Notes: generated from the sequence alone by a model not told the origin. Positions 50,023 to 61,677 are shown, counted from the first letter of the stretch. The stretch is DNA of 64,000 nt from Coptis chinensis (GCA_015680905.1 CM027377.1:16764501-16828500), one strand, 5' to 3'. Numbers and translations are program-made.

Positions 50023-50127
50023 GGGCACCTTTCATTTTGATTTTTTTTTTTTCCATTTTGGGTTAGGCGGACTTAGGGGTGCACCTTCCAGTTTGATTTT
50101 TTTTATCCATTTTGTGTTAGGCGGACT
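50023..50127. repeat. Short tandem duplication next to a MITE
   Basis: A unit of roughly 54 bp (GGGCACCTTTCATTTTGATT ... GGGTTAGGCGGACTTAG) occurs twice, the second copy running straight into the hAT-like MITE at 50128. The first copy also ends ACTTAGGGGTGCA, i.e. target site plus the first ten bases of the MITE. Confidence 0.65.
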
Positions 50128-50636
50128 TAGGGGTGCAAACGGGTAGGTCTGAATCTAATGGATATAAAAAAATTTATCCAGATCCGAATCAAACGGATAT
50201 TAAAAAATTTATCTGAATCTGATTTCGGATATTCGAAACAGATATTGGATAATATTCGATCCGAAAATTAAAATTAAATAAAATTTTATTTGTTTTGAAT
50301 AATTCATTTTACTACTATAAAAACTAATATAAATATATATATTTGTCATTTATTATTATTATTTTGTTATTATAGTTTTATATTATTAGTTTATGATTTT
50401 ATATAATATTTTATATAATAAAAAATGAATAAATTAATTATATATAATAACTATTAATTTTTTAAATCAGATCGGATATTATCAGATATAGATATAGTAT
50501 CTGAATCCGTATCCGAAATTAGTTCAGACATAAAAAAAATATCCGAATTCGAAATTTTCAGATAATATCCGATTTTTCGAATACGAATTCGAATTCGAAT
50601 CGGATTCGAATATTTGGATATCCACTTGCACTCCTA
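50128..50636. mobile_element. hAT-like MITE (509 bp)
   Basis: The terminal inverted repeats are TAGGGGTGCAA at the left and TTGCACTCCTA at the right. Eight-base flanks GGCGGACT and GGCAGACT match at seven positions. The interior is made of ATCCGAAT/GGATATT words and AT-rich DNA without coding. The TAGGG-type ends and 8-bp TSD fit the hAT superfamily. Confidence 0.82.
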
Positions 50637-50966
50637 GGCAGACTCCAAAAAAAAAAAAATTTATCACAAAATTACTATTAACCTAAAAAACATATTTTCC
50701 AGTTATCACTGTACTCGTTGAAGGAGAAGAAGATGGGTGGTTTTCCAGTTTAACTACCTTTTCCAGTTTAACTTTCCCAACACAATTGCAGACTCCAAAT
50801 TGAACTGGGTCTGCCCAACACAAAATAGGGTCCGTCAATAACATGATTTTTTTTTTTTTGGTAATAATTTGCAATATTATTAATATGAACAAGAGGTTAC
50901 ATTATCATGTCATTGCTCCAGGATTTGTTGCATCCATATTGGAGTTATATCAGTTGGTAGTATATC

Positions 50967-51149
50967 CATAGTTCGTGATTCCGAACGAAACTCCGGAATT
51001 CCGCTCGGAATTTCGGTTTTTCAAAAAATCGAAATTTTAAATATAGTGTCGAAATCATCGAAATTCCAAAGGGATTCAAAATTCCGAATGCTATAAGGTC
51101 GAAATTTATTGGATTTACCGGAATTCGAATTCCGAAATCCCGAACTATG
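50967..51149. mobile_element. hAT-like MITE (183 bp)
   Basis: The ends are CATAGTTCG and CGAACTATG, extended imperfectly by ATTCCGAA words. Perfect 8-bp target duplications AGTATATC flank it (50959-50966 and 51150-51157). It shares the CATAGT terminus with the 24141-24552 MITE. Confidence 0.85.
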
Positions 51150-51218
51150 AGTATATCACTATTACTATAAATAGCCTGCCATCTTAAAAGTAATCAGCCT
51201 TTTCAGTACCGCATAATG

Positions 51219-51676
51219 CCCTTACCAAGTGTTGAGAAAAAAATAGATGAGTGGGCGAACAAATGGACAACATAGTAATTTGCTTTTTTCCTTTCCATTT
51301 ATAGCCTGTAGTTTAATAAGAGTAAAGTGCATATACAGAGGTTTTTTTTTTGTCCTTTTGAAGATGTTATTAAATGTACGCACATTTTCTTTATGTCGCC
51401 GCCATACAGTGTTTAACGCATATGCACAATCCACATTAAACATGATGCCCTTACTAAGTGTTGAGAAAAAAATAGATGAGTGGGCGAACAAATAGACAAC
51501 ATAGTAATTTGCTTTTTTCCTTTCCATTTATAGCCTGTAGTTTAATAAGAGTAAAGTGCATATACAGAGGTTTTTTTTTGTCTTTTTGAAGATGTTATTA
51601 AATATACGTACCTTTTCTTTATGTCGCCGCCATACAGTGTTTAACGCATATGCACAATCCACATTAAACATGATTA
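51219..51676 (+). repeat. 229-bp tandem duplication
   Basis: CCCTTACCAAGTGTTGAG at 51219 recurs as CCCTTACTAAGTGTTGAG at 51448, and the copies agree through AACGCATATGCACAATCCAC. Identity is high by eye. No coding is recognised. Confidence 0.85.
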
Positions 51677-51699
51677 TGTATCCCATCTACTTTACTTTT

Positions 51700-52550
51700 T
51701 TAGTCGACCCACAGTGTTTAACGCATCTGCAATGTCAACATTAAGCATTCCTATGCACCCTAACTACTCTAACTTTTCATTCTATTTTTTTGTTCCCATA
51801 AGTATCTGCTAAATTTTCAAAACAGTTGTGTGGTACCCCGTTAGAACGCATTGGTGTTACCAACGCTTTTGTAGAGGAAAGAAAGAGTTTTACTATCAGC
51901 CATATTTTCTCATCACATTATTTGGTCCTTTCTATACATATAGAGCCAGTAGTACATCATATTGCCCATTATCTCCCCAGATTTGATGCCCGTGAGTCAT
52001 TACAATATGTTTAACCCCTCCATAACTAAAAAACAAACCTGCTTTACATTTTATTTTTTTTTAAAATATCCCCAACATTATTTTCTTTCCTCTTCAAATA
52101 CTTGCCTCGGGCGCACTTCAGTGCAGTCGGCACACAATGTTGAACGCATTTGCAATGTCCACAATAAGCATGACTATGCATCCTACCTACTCTACCTTTT
52201 CAGTTTATTTTTTTGTTCCCATAAGTATCTGCTAACTTTTAAAAACAACTGTGTGGGACCCCGTTAGAACGCATCGGTGTTGCCAACGCTTCTGTAGAGA
52301 GAAGAGAGAGTTTTACTACTAGCCAGATTTTCTCATCACATTATTTGGCCCTTTCTATGCATATAGAGCCAGCATACTGCCCATTATCTCCCCAAAGTTG
52401 ACGCCCGTGAGTCATTACAATGTGTTTAACCCCACCATAACTAAAAAACAAACCTGCTTTACATTTTAATTTTTTTTTAAATATCTCCAACATTATTTTC
52501 TTACCTCTTCAAATATTTGCCTCGGGCGCACTTCAGTTTAGCATGCGTAG
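51700..52550 (+). repeat. About 423-bp tandem duplication
   Basis: GTTCCCATAAGTATCTGCTA at 51792 recurs at 52215. The copies share CCCCGTTAGAACGCAT, CCAACGCTT, TCTCATCACATTATTTGG and GCCCGTGAGTCATTACAAT. No coding is recognised. The repeat occupies the space where 5' exons of the next gene would be expected. Confidence 0.83.
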
Positions 52551-52590
52551 CTAGAGTTTAATAGGAAAGGTTTTAACCTGCTTTATGCAG

Positions 52591-54554
52591 ACAAAAAAAA
52601 AAAAAAAGAATGATGCTATACAATGTTTATTTGTCACTGACTTCAAAAACCTTCAAGAAAGATCTAAACGGAAAACTCTTTTATCAGGTTATATATTAAA
52701 ACTTTCGACTTAAATATTTCTTCTAATTTATAATTTCACATTAGATTAATCAGTCTTTTCACTTGAAAAGCTAAATGACAGAAGTTCTAATGTTTTGTTT
52801 ATGTCAACACGTAGATGTTATTGGTGTCTTGAAAAGAGTTGGCAACCGTAAAGAAAAATTAGGATTAAATTTACAAGAGATCGTAATCATGGATAAGAAG
52901 TGAGTTAAACATTGATATCTTTAGTTAACAAATCAAACATATTGTTGTAACTCAATGAAGTCTACCCAACTTTTAGCGGCGCGGAAATGACAATTGCTTT
53001 GTGGGGTGATATCGACAAATCAATTCTAGAAGACATTATAACAAAACATAATGTTATCATTATAGCCACTTCGCTGAATGCAAAAGATTATCAAGGTACA
53101 TATACATTTATATCATTGACAATTTATGTTGGTATCAAATATCAATTAATATCAAATTTATATTCCACCTGAAATTCTATCCATTAAAAAAAGGTTTTAA
53201 TATAGTTTTTATTGTAGGCAAAATTACACTTTCATCTCTTAGCGGGACAAAAATCTATGTCAACCTGAAAATTGATGTTGTTGCTGAATACAAGCACAGG
53301 TGAATTATATATATATAATTTTTTTTTTAGTAAAAAAAAATTAACATCGACTATATTCGTTAACACTATAAATATATTTGTTACATTGGGTTCAATTTTC
53401 TTTTACTAAATTGCTATGCGTATTTATGTAACTGCAATTCATTAACATTTTTCCTATTCTCATTATGATCCACGTTTTTATTTCTTGGGTACATACTAGC
53501 TTCCGAGATACATACATTTCCGTAGAGATTGAGGGTTCTCCTGAAAATTTATCTGAAGAAGAACTACTTAGAAATAGAAGAATTACCATAGCTAAATTAA
53601 AGGAGCTTGGAACAGATAAAGGACAACACGGATCAAGCTATACTTGCTCTGCCATAGTAGACAAGGTATACAGTGTTAATTGGTTCTACAATTGCTGCAG
53701 ACATTGTAAGATAACTATCCCACAAATTGACTCTGAGAAACCCTGTACCAAGTGTAAGATGGACACAGAAAAAAGGTTGGTAAAATTAAACTAACGTATT
53801 TAACATGTTTTTCCTTAAAGTATTCAACTCCCTCATTTACCACATTCTAATTTCAAAGTAGGTATAAACTTCGAATGTGTGTGAATGATTTCTCCGATAT
53901 CACCACTTTTGTCGCTTTCAACAAGCATGCCGAAGCCTTGCTTATGAAGTCGGTCGAAGAATTAGACATAATCCAAAAGGTAAGTTACTTCACAATTCAT
54001 TAATACATCTTTTGAATATAAGTTGAAATATTTCTTATACAAAATACAGAAAAATGGTCCGGATGCAGTTTCCAAAGAACTCCAAAAAATTGAAGGAAGA
54101 TCTTTCATCTTCCAAGTTCAAATCAACGGCTTTAGTGCCAAGGAAACTTTTGAATCATTTACCATCGACAAAGTTTACCTGAAGAAAACAGACTTAGATA
54201 GTCAAGTGGTTGGCAAGGTGAACTTATGCTTTTATTTATTTATTTTTATTTTTCCATTCCAAAAAATTTATGTAAATGCTTTAACAATTATACATTTTAA
54301 CTAACATAGGGTAATGAGCTCGCAACTGGTGAAATGGTTCGCAAAGATGTTTCATCCAAGGAAAACAACGTTGAAATACAACCATCCAAAAAAAAAAAAA
54401 AATCAAAAGAACATAATACTAGGTAAATGAACAACGCACACATTTGTGTGGCATTATTTAAATATTCATTTCCTTTATTTGCTACCTAGGAAATATAACA
54501 ACGTTAATTGTTTTTGTTCTACAATGCAGAAGACATCCATGTATGAAGAGTTAA
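52591..54554 (+). CDS. RPA70-like single-stranded-DNA-binding protein, 5' end missing
   Basis: Nine in-phase exons with GT-AG introns: 52591-52687, 52815-52899, 52977-53095, 53218-53299, 53500-53775, 53862-53979, 54050-54217, 54310-54422, 54530-54554 (TAA). The product is about 360 aa. The first exons give an OB fold (LFVTDFKNLQERSK, DVIGVLKRVGNRKE, NLQEIVIMD, EMTIALWGDIDKSILEDII, KITLSSLSGTKIYVNL). Next comes the replication-factor-A C-terminal OB fold with a four-Cys zinc site at about residues 190-217 (WFYNCCRHCK, PCTKCKMD, RYKLRMCVNDFSDITTFVAF). It ends in a Lys-rich tail (PSKKKKKSKE). RPA70 subunits coat single-stranded DNA in replication and repair; plants have several, and Helitrons carry relatives. 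Upstream OB folds and a start codon were not found. The first listed exon, which contains a run of A, is the least certain. The rest has no stops. Confidence 0.72.
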
Positions 54555-56025
54555 CTGTGTTATATCTCTATTTTTAATTTTTCAAAAGTCAACTGCAAAA
54601 TGGAAAACGAGATGCTACTACGCCTACTCCATCCAACATTAGGTCCATATAATAAATGTTGTTGATTTGACTCTGTTCAAGTCATGTGGCTCGGAGTGTT
54701 ATAATAATATTTATGTACATATGTTTATTTTTAAATAATTTGCTACTTTAAGCAAATCTAGCAACCTTTCCACTTGAGCTTTCTATCAATAAAATATTCT
54801 TATCTAAATATTATAAAAAATATAAATTATCTATATTATGCCTCCATCTGATCCTTTTTTTGTTCCATTTCAAATTCTTACTTGCAACCATATTCCAATA
54901 TTTCAAAATCTTCGTGATTCTACGGATTTTAAAAAACAAAATTACGAAACTTATTCCATTATATTACAAGAACATTCTGAAATTTAGATTTATTCGACAC
55001 ACTATCTGTAATTACGAATTTCACAAAGCTCGAAATATTAGGTGGCATTTCAAACAGTTTCTCAAAATAACCAACTACGCTTACGCCGACCAAAATGAAT
55101 GGTAACTATACTGTAATAGTATTACACTTTGTGGGTGTACATATTATGCAATATCATCTTCATGTCTGCTTGCTTCTCCTGATTATAACACTATATACTA
55201 TTTTATTTTCTCAACAAAAACATATATATAGTTATTCTGTACTGATACACCTGTTTAAAAGTTGGCTTATGACAAATCATGTTTTGAGAATTAACATGTA
55301 TTTTTTTTTTTTTCAATATTTTTTAATAGAGATGTTTTTAAATTCCTCCCAAGCATCCCTTCGACTTTCTCGCAATCATCCCTTCGACTTTAAAAGTTGA
55401 CTTTCCCGCTTGATTAAGTTAAAGAAAACTACTTGGATGGTAATTCCTATCTTATTATTGCAAACTTTAATTTTTTTTTAAATTTAAAAGGATGCAAAAT
55501 TTTAACCAATAAAAAAAAAAAAATTTATAGTTTAGTCTTGACTTAGCATACAATGAGGTCCATTTGTTGGTGAGAAAAAACCACGCATTAAAAAAAGTAA
55601 TTTTGATTATTTAACAAGTGTAATTCATAATATAGAAAATATCAATTGAAAAAAAAATGTCCATTTATCAACAAGTTGAAAAAAACAGAATTGGTAACTT
55701 ATCGATTAAGCATATAAAAAAAAAGTCAGAAACAACTCGAATTATGCCTACCATACTTCAATATTATAAAATAACACAATATATATATATCAAGCAAAAA
55801 AAACATATATATCAATATATGTATACCAACTACGAACATAATTTTAAACAATATTTTCCATTTGCAATCAGTGGGGCCAAGCCTTAAGGAGCCTCCCACA
55901 TATCCTCCCTGTTCAACTGCAATCGTACTATTTTCTCTTCTAAACTACATATCGTTCTCTCCAACATGTCAATCTGTTCTTCATTTCGCTGGCGATTTCC
56001 ATCGGACCATCGAAGATCAAACTCT
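54555..56025. other. AT-rich spacer
   Basis: No gene is recognised. About 55346-55378 holds CATCCCTTCGACTTT twice in close succession. The plus-strand frame at 54860-55105 is AT-rich and not recognised. Confidence 0.4.
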
Positions 56026-56029
56026 TGGG

Positions 56030-57090
56030 CCTCTATCGGATCCTTCGTGAGTCATCTCGATCTTCCTCTAGCTCCTCAACACGCCAAATGATAATTGAGC
56101 AAAGCTCTTTCTATCCGAACTATATGTTGCTTTGTCTCTTCCAAACCGGTGATTGCACCCTTCGTGTTCTTTGCTCCCTCGGTTTCTTTCTTAACACTCA
56201 CGACAACATGGGTTCCAATATCCACCTTTCGGTTGTCGACTACTAAACTAACAATCCGACCACTCTCAGACGTCCTAAATATTCTTGATAATCGACGTGC
56301 TACATTATCAAGAAGTAATTGAACCTATATAAAACATTTGACTTTATAAATCTAACAAAAAAACTAAATAAAATAAAAAAAAAAAAAAAAAAGCACAGAA
56401 GTTAATCCATTTTGAACATTTGTAAGTCGAAAATGACATAATCATTGTTTCCTTCCCGAACACGCCCATCTCTAGAACTAAGTGGACGGCCATTCCCGAC
56501 TTCGCTTGGTTCTGAGACACTTGTATTGCTTAGACAATCCCGCCGGTAGCATGGACACGCCTAACGTGTGTTAAAGACTCTTCCATAGCCTTGCGCTTCA
56601 TATGCTCCTCAGCAGCTTCACCCCTTGCCTTCTCCCATAACAAAAAAAAAAAAGTCATCAAAACAATTATATAGCAATTTAATGTCTCTTTCTCCCTTTG
56701 TCTCTTCCGACTTTTTTTTTTTTAAACGTTTTTCCTACCTCTTGGGGTTATTTTAAACATATTTTAAAAATCTTATGTATAAAAGTCCTGGCATAACTCT
56801 TAAACTTGACAATTAACATGCCTAACATAAAATAGCCCAACATAGCCTATTTAAAGAAGAAGCAATAAAAAAAAAAACACTTTGAACTATAGTTTTTTTC
56901 CATATCTCCTGCTCCTAACCTCTTACATATCCTTCAACTCAGGCCCTTTATTTCTTTCTCATATTATAATCGCTTAAAGAACTCTTTAACAGTTTATTTT
57001 TCGTATATACCCTTCCATTACCTTAACGTAACCATCGGCCCCATTATATGTTTTTCTTTTGCCCTTCTTATTTGGCTCCTTCTTAGTCAT
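56030..57090 (-). pseudogene. Minus-strand remnants of a charged, transposase-like protein
   Basis: In minus sense, three pieces follow each other: about 57090 (MTKKEPNKKGKKKTYNGADG), about 56645-56420 (GEAAEEHMKRKAMEESLTHV, then GMAVHLVLEMGVFGKETMIM with a stop between) and about 56330-56040 (VQLLLDNVARRLSRIFRTSE, SLVVDNRKVDIGTHVVVSVK, GLEETKQHIVRIERALL). The basic start followed by charged coiled-coil segments resembles plant CACTA/Ptta-type transposon proteins, but no transposase core is seen. It is broken by stops and could be another gene type. Confidence 0.3.
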
Positions 57091-57139
57091 CTTTTTTGAA
57101 ACAGTATTTCATCATATATAGCAATAAGAAATGTCTAAA

Positions 57140-57265
<126 letters not shown>

Positions 57266-57267
57266 AA

Positions 57268-59260
57268 TCACCAGCTGTTAAAGACCAAGAAGAGAATATA
57301 TGTATGTCTAAGGAAACTTGCAAGTTTCTTAAAGAATCTGTGTGTTTTTAAAATAAAAGCAAAAGGCAGAGAAAAACATAATTTTTAAAATAAATTAAAT
57401 GAAAAATCTACAAAACCACTATATATACTCCATCACATATCATTAAGTTGAGCAGTTCTCTTTTACAAACCAATTGACCCAATAGAATGGGTACAACAAA
57501 GGAACTACAATTACTTAGAATATTGAATAACACCCAACTCCCAAAACATTTAATGAGATAAGGCCCACCTCTGTTACATATAATATCTGCTGACACATTT
57601 TCAAACTCGAGTTCCAATGTTGTCTGCCACATTAAAAAAAAAAAAAAAAAACATATAGAAATCATTGCGATGGGCTTGAGGATTACATCATTGTCAGAGT
57701 GAACCCTATTCGCAAAATAGTCAAAAATGATCCTACATTAATTATTAATAAAAAAATTACGCATAGGTCCCATCAATTACAATTCCTTTTAACATACATC
57801 CTACTATACTGTAATTTTAAAAAATATAAAACATGTATTAAGACATACAAGTATGGACATGTGATTACTTTTAAAAGACAATACAAGCTCCACTATAAAA
57901 TTTACCAAACATCATTTCATCATCATAAGAGCTATTCATTGTACTCAAAAAAGTATTTTTTTTCTTTATAAAAGATGCATGAAGTATTTGATAACTTTAG
58001 AGTCCTTCTATTTATGCAAACAAAAATAAATTGTCTATAAATCAAAAGCAAACTGCTGTGAGTTATAAAGAGTGTATGAAAATTAATGCTACTTCAATTC
58101 GTAAATATGCTAATGATGTTTGTTGCCTATATATACATATGATTTCACTTAGTACAACTGTTCTAAATGAAAAGGTACTAATTTGTTTATATATATCACC
58201 AACTGTTAAAGACAAAGAAGGGAATATTTATATGTTTAAAGAAACTTGCAAGGTTCTTAAAGAATCTTTGTGGTTTTTAAAGTAAAAGAAAAGAAAAAAA
58301 AACACAATTTTTTAAATAAATAAAATGAAACTCTAGAAAACAACTATATATACTCCATCACATATGATTAGGTTGAGCAGTTCACCTTTGCAAACTAATT
58401 GGCCCAATTAAATGGGTTCAATAATGGCATTACAGTTACTATGACCACTTTGTAAGGCCCAACTTCCAAAACATTGATGAGATAAGGCCCACTTTTGTTA
58501 CCCATAATATCTTCTGACACTTTTTCAAACCCGAGTTCCAATGTTGTCTGCCACATTAAAAAAAAAAAAAAACATACAGAAGTCGTTGCAATGGGCTCGA
58601 GGATTACATCATTGTTAAAGTTAACCCCATTGGCAAAATAGTTTAAAAAATCACTACATTTATCATTAAATAAAAACATTATGCATGGGTCCACTTAATG
58701 ACAATTACTTTTTATGCATATACTACAGTGTATTATTTTTTAAAACATAAAACCTATATTGAAACATACAAGTATGTACATGTCTTTACTTTGAAAATAC
58801 TATACAAGCTCCACTATAGAATTTGTAAATATCATTGCATCATCATAAGAGCTTTTCATTGTCCTAAAAAAAAGTTTTTTTTCTTTAGAAAAGATGCAGG
58901 AAGCATTTGAAAACATAAGAGTTCTTTCATTTATTCAAACAAAAATAAATCGTACATAAATCCAAAGCAAACTGGTGTGAGTTATAGAGAGTGCATGAAA
59001 AATCATGCTGCTTCAATTGGTGGATATGCTAATGATGGTTGTTGCCAATATATGCATATGACTTCACTTAGTGCAACTGTTGTGAATAAACATTTATCAG
59101 TTAAATGTGCAGCCTGTGGGTGTCATCTGAATTTTCATCAGCAGAAGTTTTTTGGTCCGAGTAAAGTTAATCAAAATCGATTGTCAGATGTACCTGGTAA
59201 TCATATGGGAAAAGAAATTTGTATCAGTGGTGGTTCTAAGAGTGTCAAGAGTAAGAGATT
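57268..59260 (+). repeat. Tandem duplication at the ZF-HD locus, about 925-bp unit
   Basis: Three register points repeat: ACTATATATACTCCATCACA (57418, 58345), CATCATTGT-AGTgAACCC (about 57688, 58607) and GAGTTATA-AGAGTG-ATGAAAA (about 58057, 58978). A third, partial unit end is visible at 57268-57410, where GTTAAAGACCAAGAAGAGAA matches 58205-58225. The unit boundary falls inside the ZF-HD coding region, so the upstream copy has only the beginning of the gene. The minus strand of each unit shows a related open stretch (LMWQTTLELGFEKVSEDI in one, LMWQTTLELEFENVSADI in the other), not recognised. Confidence 0.85.
58031..58285 (+). pseudogene. Truncated ZF-HD copy
   Basis: QTAVSYKECMKINATSIRKY and ANDVCCLYIHMISLSTTVLN match the first 45 residues of the neighbouring ZF-HD protein, but the CAACGCH half of the zinc finger and the whole homeodomain are missing. 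After VLNEKV the frame runs into unit-boundary sequence. Key residues are altered too: KNHAA has become KINAT and GGYANDGC has become RKYANDVC. It is a non-functional by-product of the tandem duplication. Confidence 0.85.
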
Positions 59261-59432
59261 TAGAAGCAAATTTACAGAAGCTCAGCAGAAGCAGATGACA
59301 GAGTTTGCTAACAGATTAGGTTGGAAAACAAAGAAAAGTGATGTTGTTGCCATTAGGCAGTTTTGTTTGAAGAATGCAGTTGAGATAAATGTTTTTAAAG
59401 TGTGGATATATAATAACAAAAGCAAAAGGTGA
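58977..59432 (+). CDS. ZHD: Short ZF-HD (zinc finger-homeodomain) protein
   Basis: ZF-HD proteins are plant-specific transcription factors that dimerise through the zinc finger. The finger is at residues about 1-55: SYRECMKNHAASIGGYANDG, CCQYMH and KCAACGCHLNFHQQKFFGPS, with all expected Cys/His present. A 40-residue linker follows, then a homeodomain at about 92-151 (KRFRSKFTEAQQKQMTEFAN, RLGWKTKKSDVVAIRQFC, INVFKVWIYNNKSK), with the family's WxxNNK recognition helix (WIYNNK). At about 151 aa it is short for the family. There is no in-frame ATG before YREC (the frame is open back to a TGA at 58908), so the start must be spliced in, non-standard or lost; an ATG at 58995 would drop a zinc ligand. 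The stop lies within AAAAG|GTGAAG, a good splice donor, and a phase-compatible exon (60103-60181) follows. It may be a decaying or spliced gene. Confidence 0.75.
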   Translation: MSYRECMKNHAASIGGYANDGCCQYMHMTSLSATVVNKHLSVKCAACGCHLNFHQQKFFGPSKVNQNRLSDVPGNHMGKEICISGGSKSVKSKRFRSKFTEAQQKQMTEFANRLGWKTKKSDVVAIRQFCLKNAVEINVFKVWIYNNKSKR

Positions 59433-61066
59433 AGCATAACCAACGACTAACCCTACACCCCTTATTGCAGTTGCAGCATCAATATTAAACCTACTATGTT
59501 GATCTCTTCTACTTAAAAAAAAAAAAAAAAAAAAAACTAAAACTGTTTGATTTTTCCAATTTGTTTTATATTTTTTTTGTAAACTTTTTCATATTAAATA
59601 TTGCAACTCCAACTAAAAGTTATTTAATATCTAATTTCACACCAGAGAAAAATCCCCACCATAACCGTTGACTCCACAAGTTTCTATTTTCTTAAGTTTA
59701 CCAATTAAGAAAACATTTATGATTAAGTTATTGGATAATCATATATGATTGGATTTTAACAGCCTTATTAATTTTAATTATCTTGATGTAAGCACTTAAT
59801 ACTTAATTGTTTTCTTAGTATTGTCAAACTTATCATGATTTAATTCCTTTTTTCTATGTTTTATTGTTATAATTTTTTAAATCCATTTTCTTGCTTATTC
59901 AATCACAGTTAACAACTTCACTTTTATTTTGGGGGTTTTTTTTTTTGTTTTATTTTTAACAATTTTTAAAATTTTATATCATGTCATAGACTATAGTTAA
60001 AGTTAGTTTACTCTGATGATGTATTGTATACTACTTAATACTAATTTAATCTTTGTATAACGTGCCAATAACTTATAATGCGTTATGTTTGTTTTAATGC
60101 AGAAGTGATAACAAAGAAATCAACCTCAATGAGACTATTGCAAGCGTTTCTTCTACAACAATACCTTGCTTTACTGAAAAGGTTAGTCGATAGACCCTTT
60201 CCTGTGTTTTTTTACCGCTTCGGACATGTAACTCATTGTGCTCTCAAATTGATTGCTACATATTAGATTCATGATATTTTTATAGCACGAAGAATACACT
60301 TACAGTTAGTTATGAATTTGTTGAACTGTCTTTTGTTTTACTTTTTGTTATTAACTTGCTGCCAAGAACTGCTCCACAATATATAATTCCTACGTTACTG
60401 ATGACAAATGCTTAGTGAGATTTCCTTTCTGTCTTTATAACTGTGATGGTCGTTGATGTCTTCCACAGCATAGATTATCATTACCTTAATGTATCGTTTG
60501 AAGAGTCAGTTCTATCTACTATTCGAATTTATGCCATTGACAGCTAATTACTCAAATCGATAGTGGTCAAACTGTTCTGGCCATTTGTAGATTTGTTTTG
60601 TAATTTAAGAAAAATAGTTGAGCTCATTGTCTGAGGTTTTTAAAGTTTTCTATAAATTTTTTTTCTTTCTATGCAGAAATGTATATATTATTCCCTCGAT
60701 CTGGTACATACAAAAACGTACATTAGAATGAAATAATAAAGAATTTGCAAATTGCTTGATTGAGATAACTTACAGCTACTGAATAAATTAGCGTCTGTTA
60801 CACCCATATCACGTGGTTTAAAACTAGATTATGGAAGTAACCTCCTCTATCTACTTGACAAACCAAATTTTCCTTTAGACCCACCTATGCTTCTAAATAT
60901 CAATTAAAAAAAATTACAGAGCCCCCACCATTTTAATTATGTTTTCATATTTTAATATTTCTTTGCCACTATAAAAAAAAACGACCCTTTTATTTTTCTA
61001 CATACAATAATTATATTCATCATCCAAGTCTCATTAGTCTTCCTCAGTAGCAAACCTTAGTTCTCA
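59433..61066. other. AT-rich spacer (except the possible exon at 60103-60181)
   Basis: No other coding or mobile element is recognised. The right part (about 60990-61066) is the upstream region and leader of the small ORF at 61067. Confidence 0.4.
60103..60181 (+). CDS. Possible extra 3' exon of the ZF-HD gene
   Basis: AATGCAG/AAGTGATAAC is a good acceptor. Joined to the donor at 59428/59429 it continues the frame as ...KSKRSDNKEINLNETIASVS and STTIPCFTEK, and ends at a donor AAAAG/GTTAGT. No stop interrupts it. ZF-HD genes are usually intronless, so this is a hypothesis only. Confidence 0.3.
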
Positions 61067-61396
61067 ATGGCTCCAAACAGGCAGATAAGCCCTATCTCAC
61101 CCCTGGTCCAAATAGATTACTTCAATAAGATGTCCCGCAAGAATACGCTTGATCCCATGGAAGGGATCCATATTTTTCACAAGTGTATCAAAGCAATGTA
61201 TGCCCGGCAAGGATTTATGCATGAACAGTTAATAGATTTACAACAACGTATCATAGTGTTTGATGAAGAACAAGAACACTTTTTGGAGAACTACTCGCAG
61301 TTCTTAGAGAACCACTCACAAATTTTGGAGAGCCAAAGACAAATTTTTGAGCACCAAGGAGCCCTTCAGCAACAAATTCTCCAACATATAGAATAA
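61067..61396 (+). CDS. Small unknown protein, 109 aa, with Glu/Gln heptad-like repeats
   Basis: A complete ATG-to-TAA frame starts MAPNRQISPISPLVQIDYFN in a plant-like context (TCTCAATGGC). The N-terminal half is globular-looking (MEGIHIFHKCIKAMYARQGF). The C-terminal half has a repeated FLENxSQ/ILESQRQIFEHQ pattern with about an 8-residue spacing, probably a helix or coiled coil. The family is not recognised. The frame is clean and compositionally unlike its AT-rich surroundings, which supports a real gene. It lies about 0.6 kb upstream of a retroelement and could belong to a transposon. Confidence 0.5.
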   Translation: MAPNRQISPISPLVQIDYFNKMSRKNTLDPMEGIHIFHKCIKAMYARQGFMHEQLIDLQQRIIVFDEEQEHFLENYSQFLENHSQILESQRQIFEHQGALQQQILQHIE

Positions 61397-61677
61397 CTTC
61401 ACACTATTGTTACAACTTTTCTTCCACATCCTCCCCGTTATAATCGTCCCTACCGCCCTTCATAATCTAATCATACCTCAGAGTAAAAGTTCCCAGTTGT
61501 TTTCTCTAAGATTCTTATTGTATGTGTAATATTGAAGTTATGCCACATTTTCATAGTGTGCATTTATGTTTTTGAATATTGTCTGTAATATATATAAATA
61601 TGTCAGAACCAAATAAAAACTTTTATTTAACACTTACATAGTCCTTCAAAAAATACATATAGCACTGACATTACATC

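Noticed and set aside
52591-54554. Helitron interpretation of the RPA70-like gene
   Set aside because: No Rep/helicase coding and no Helitron ends were found nearby; kept only as an alternative.
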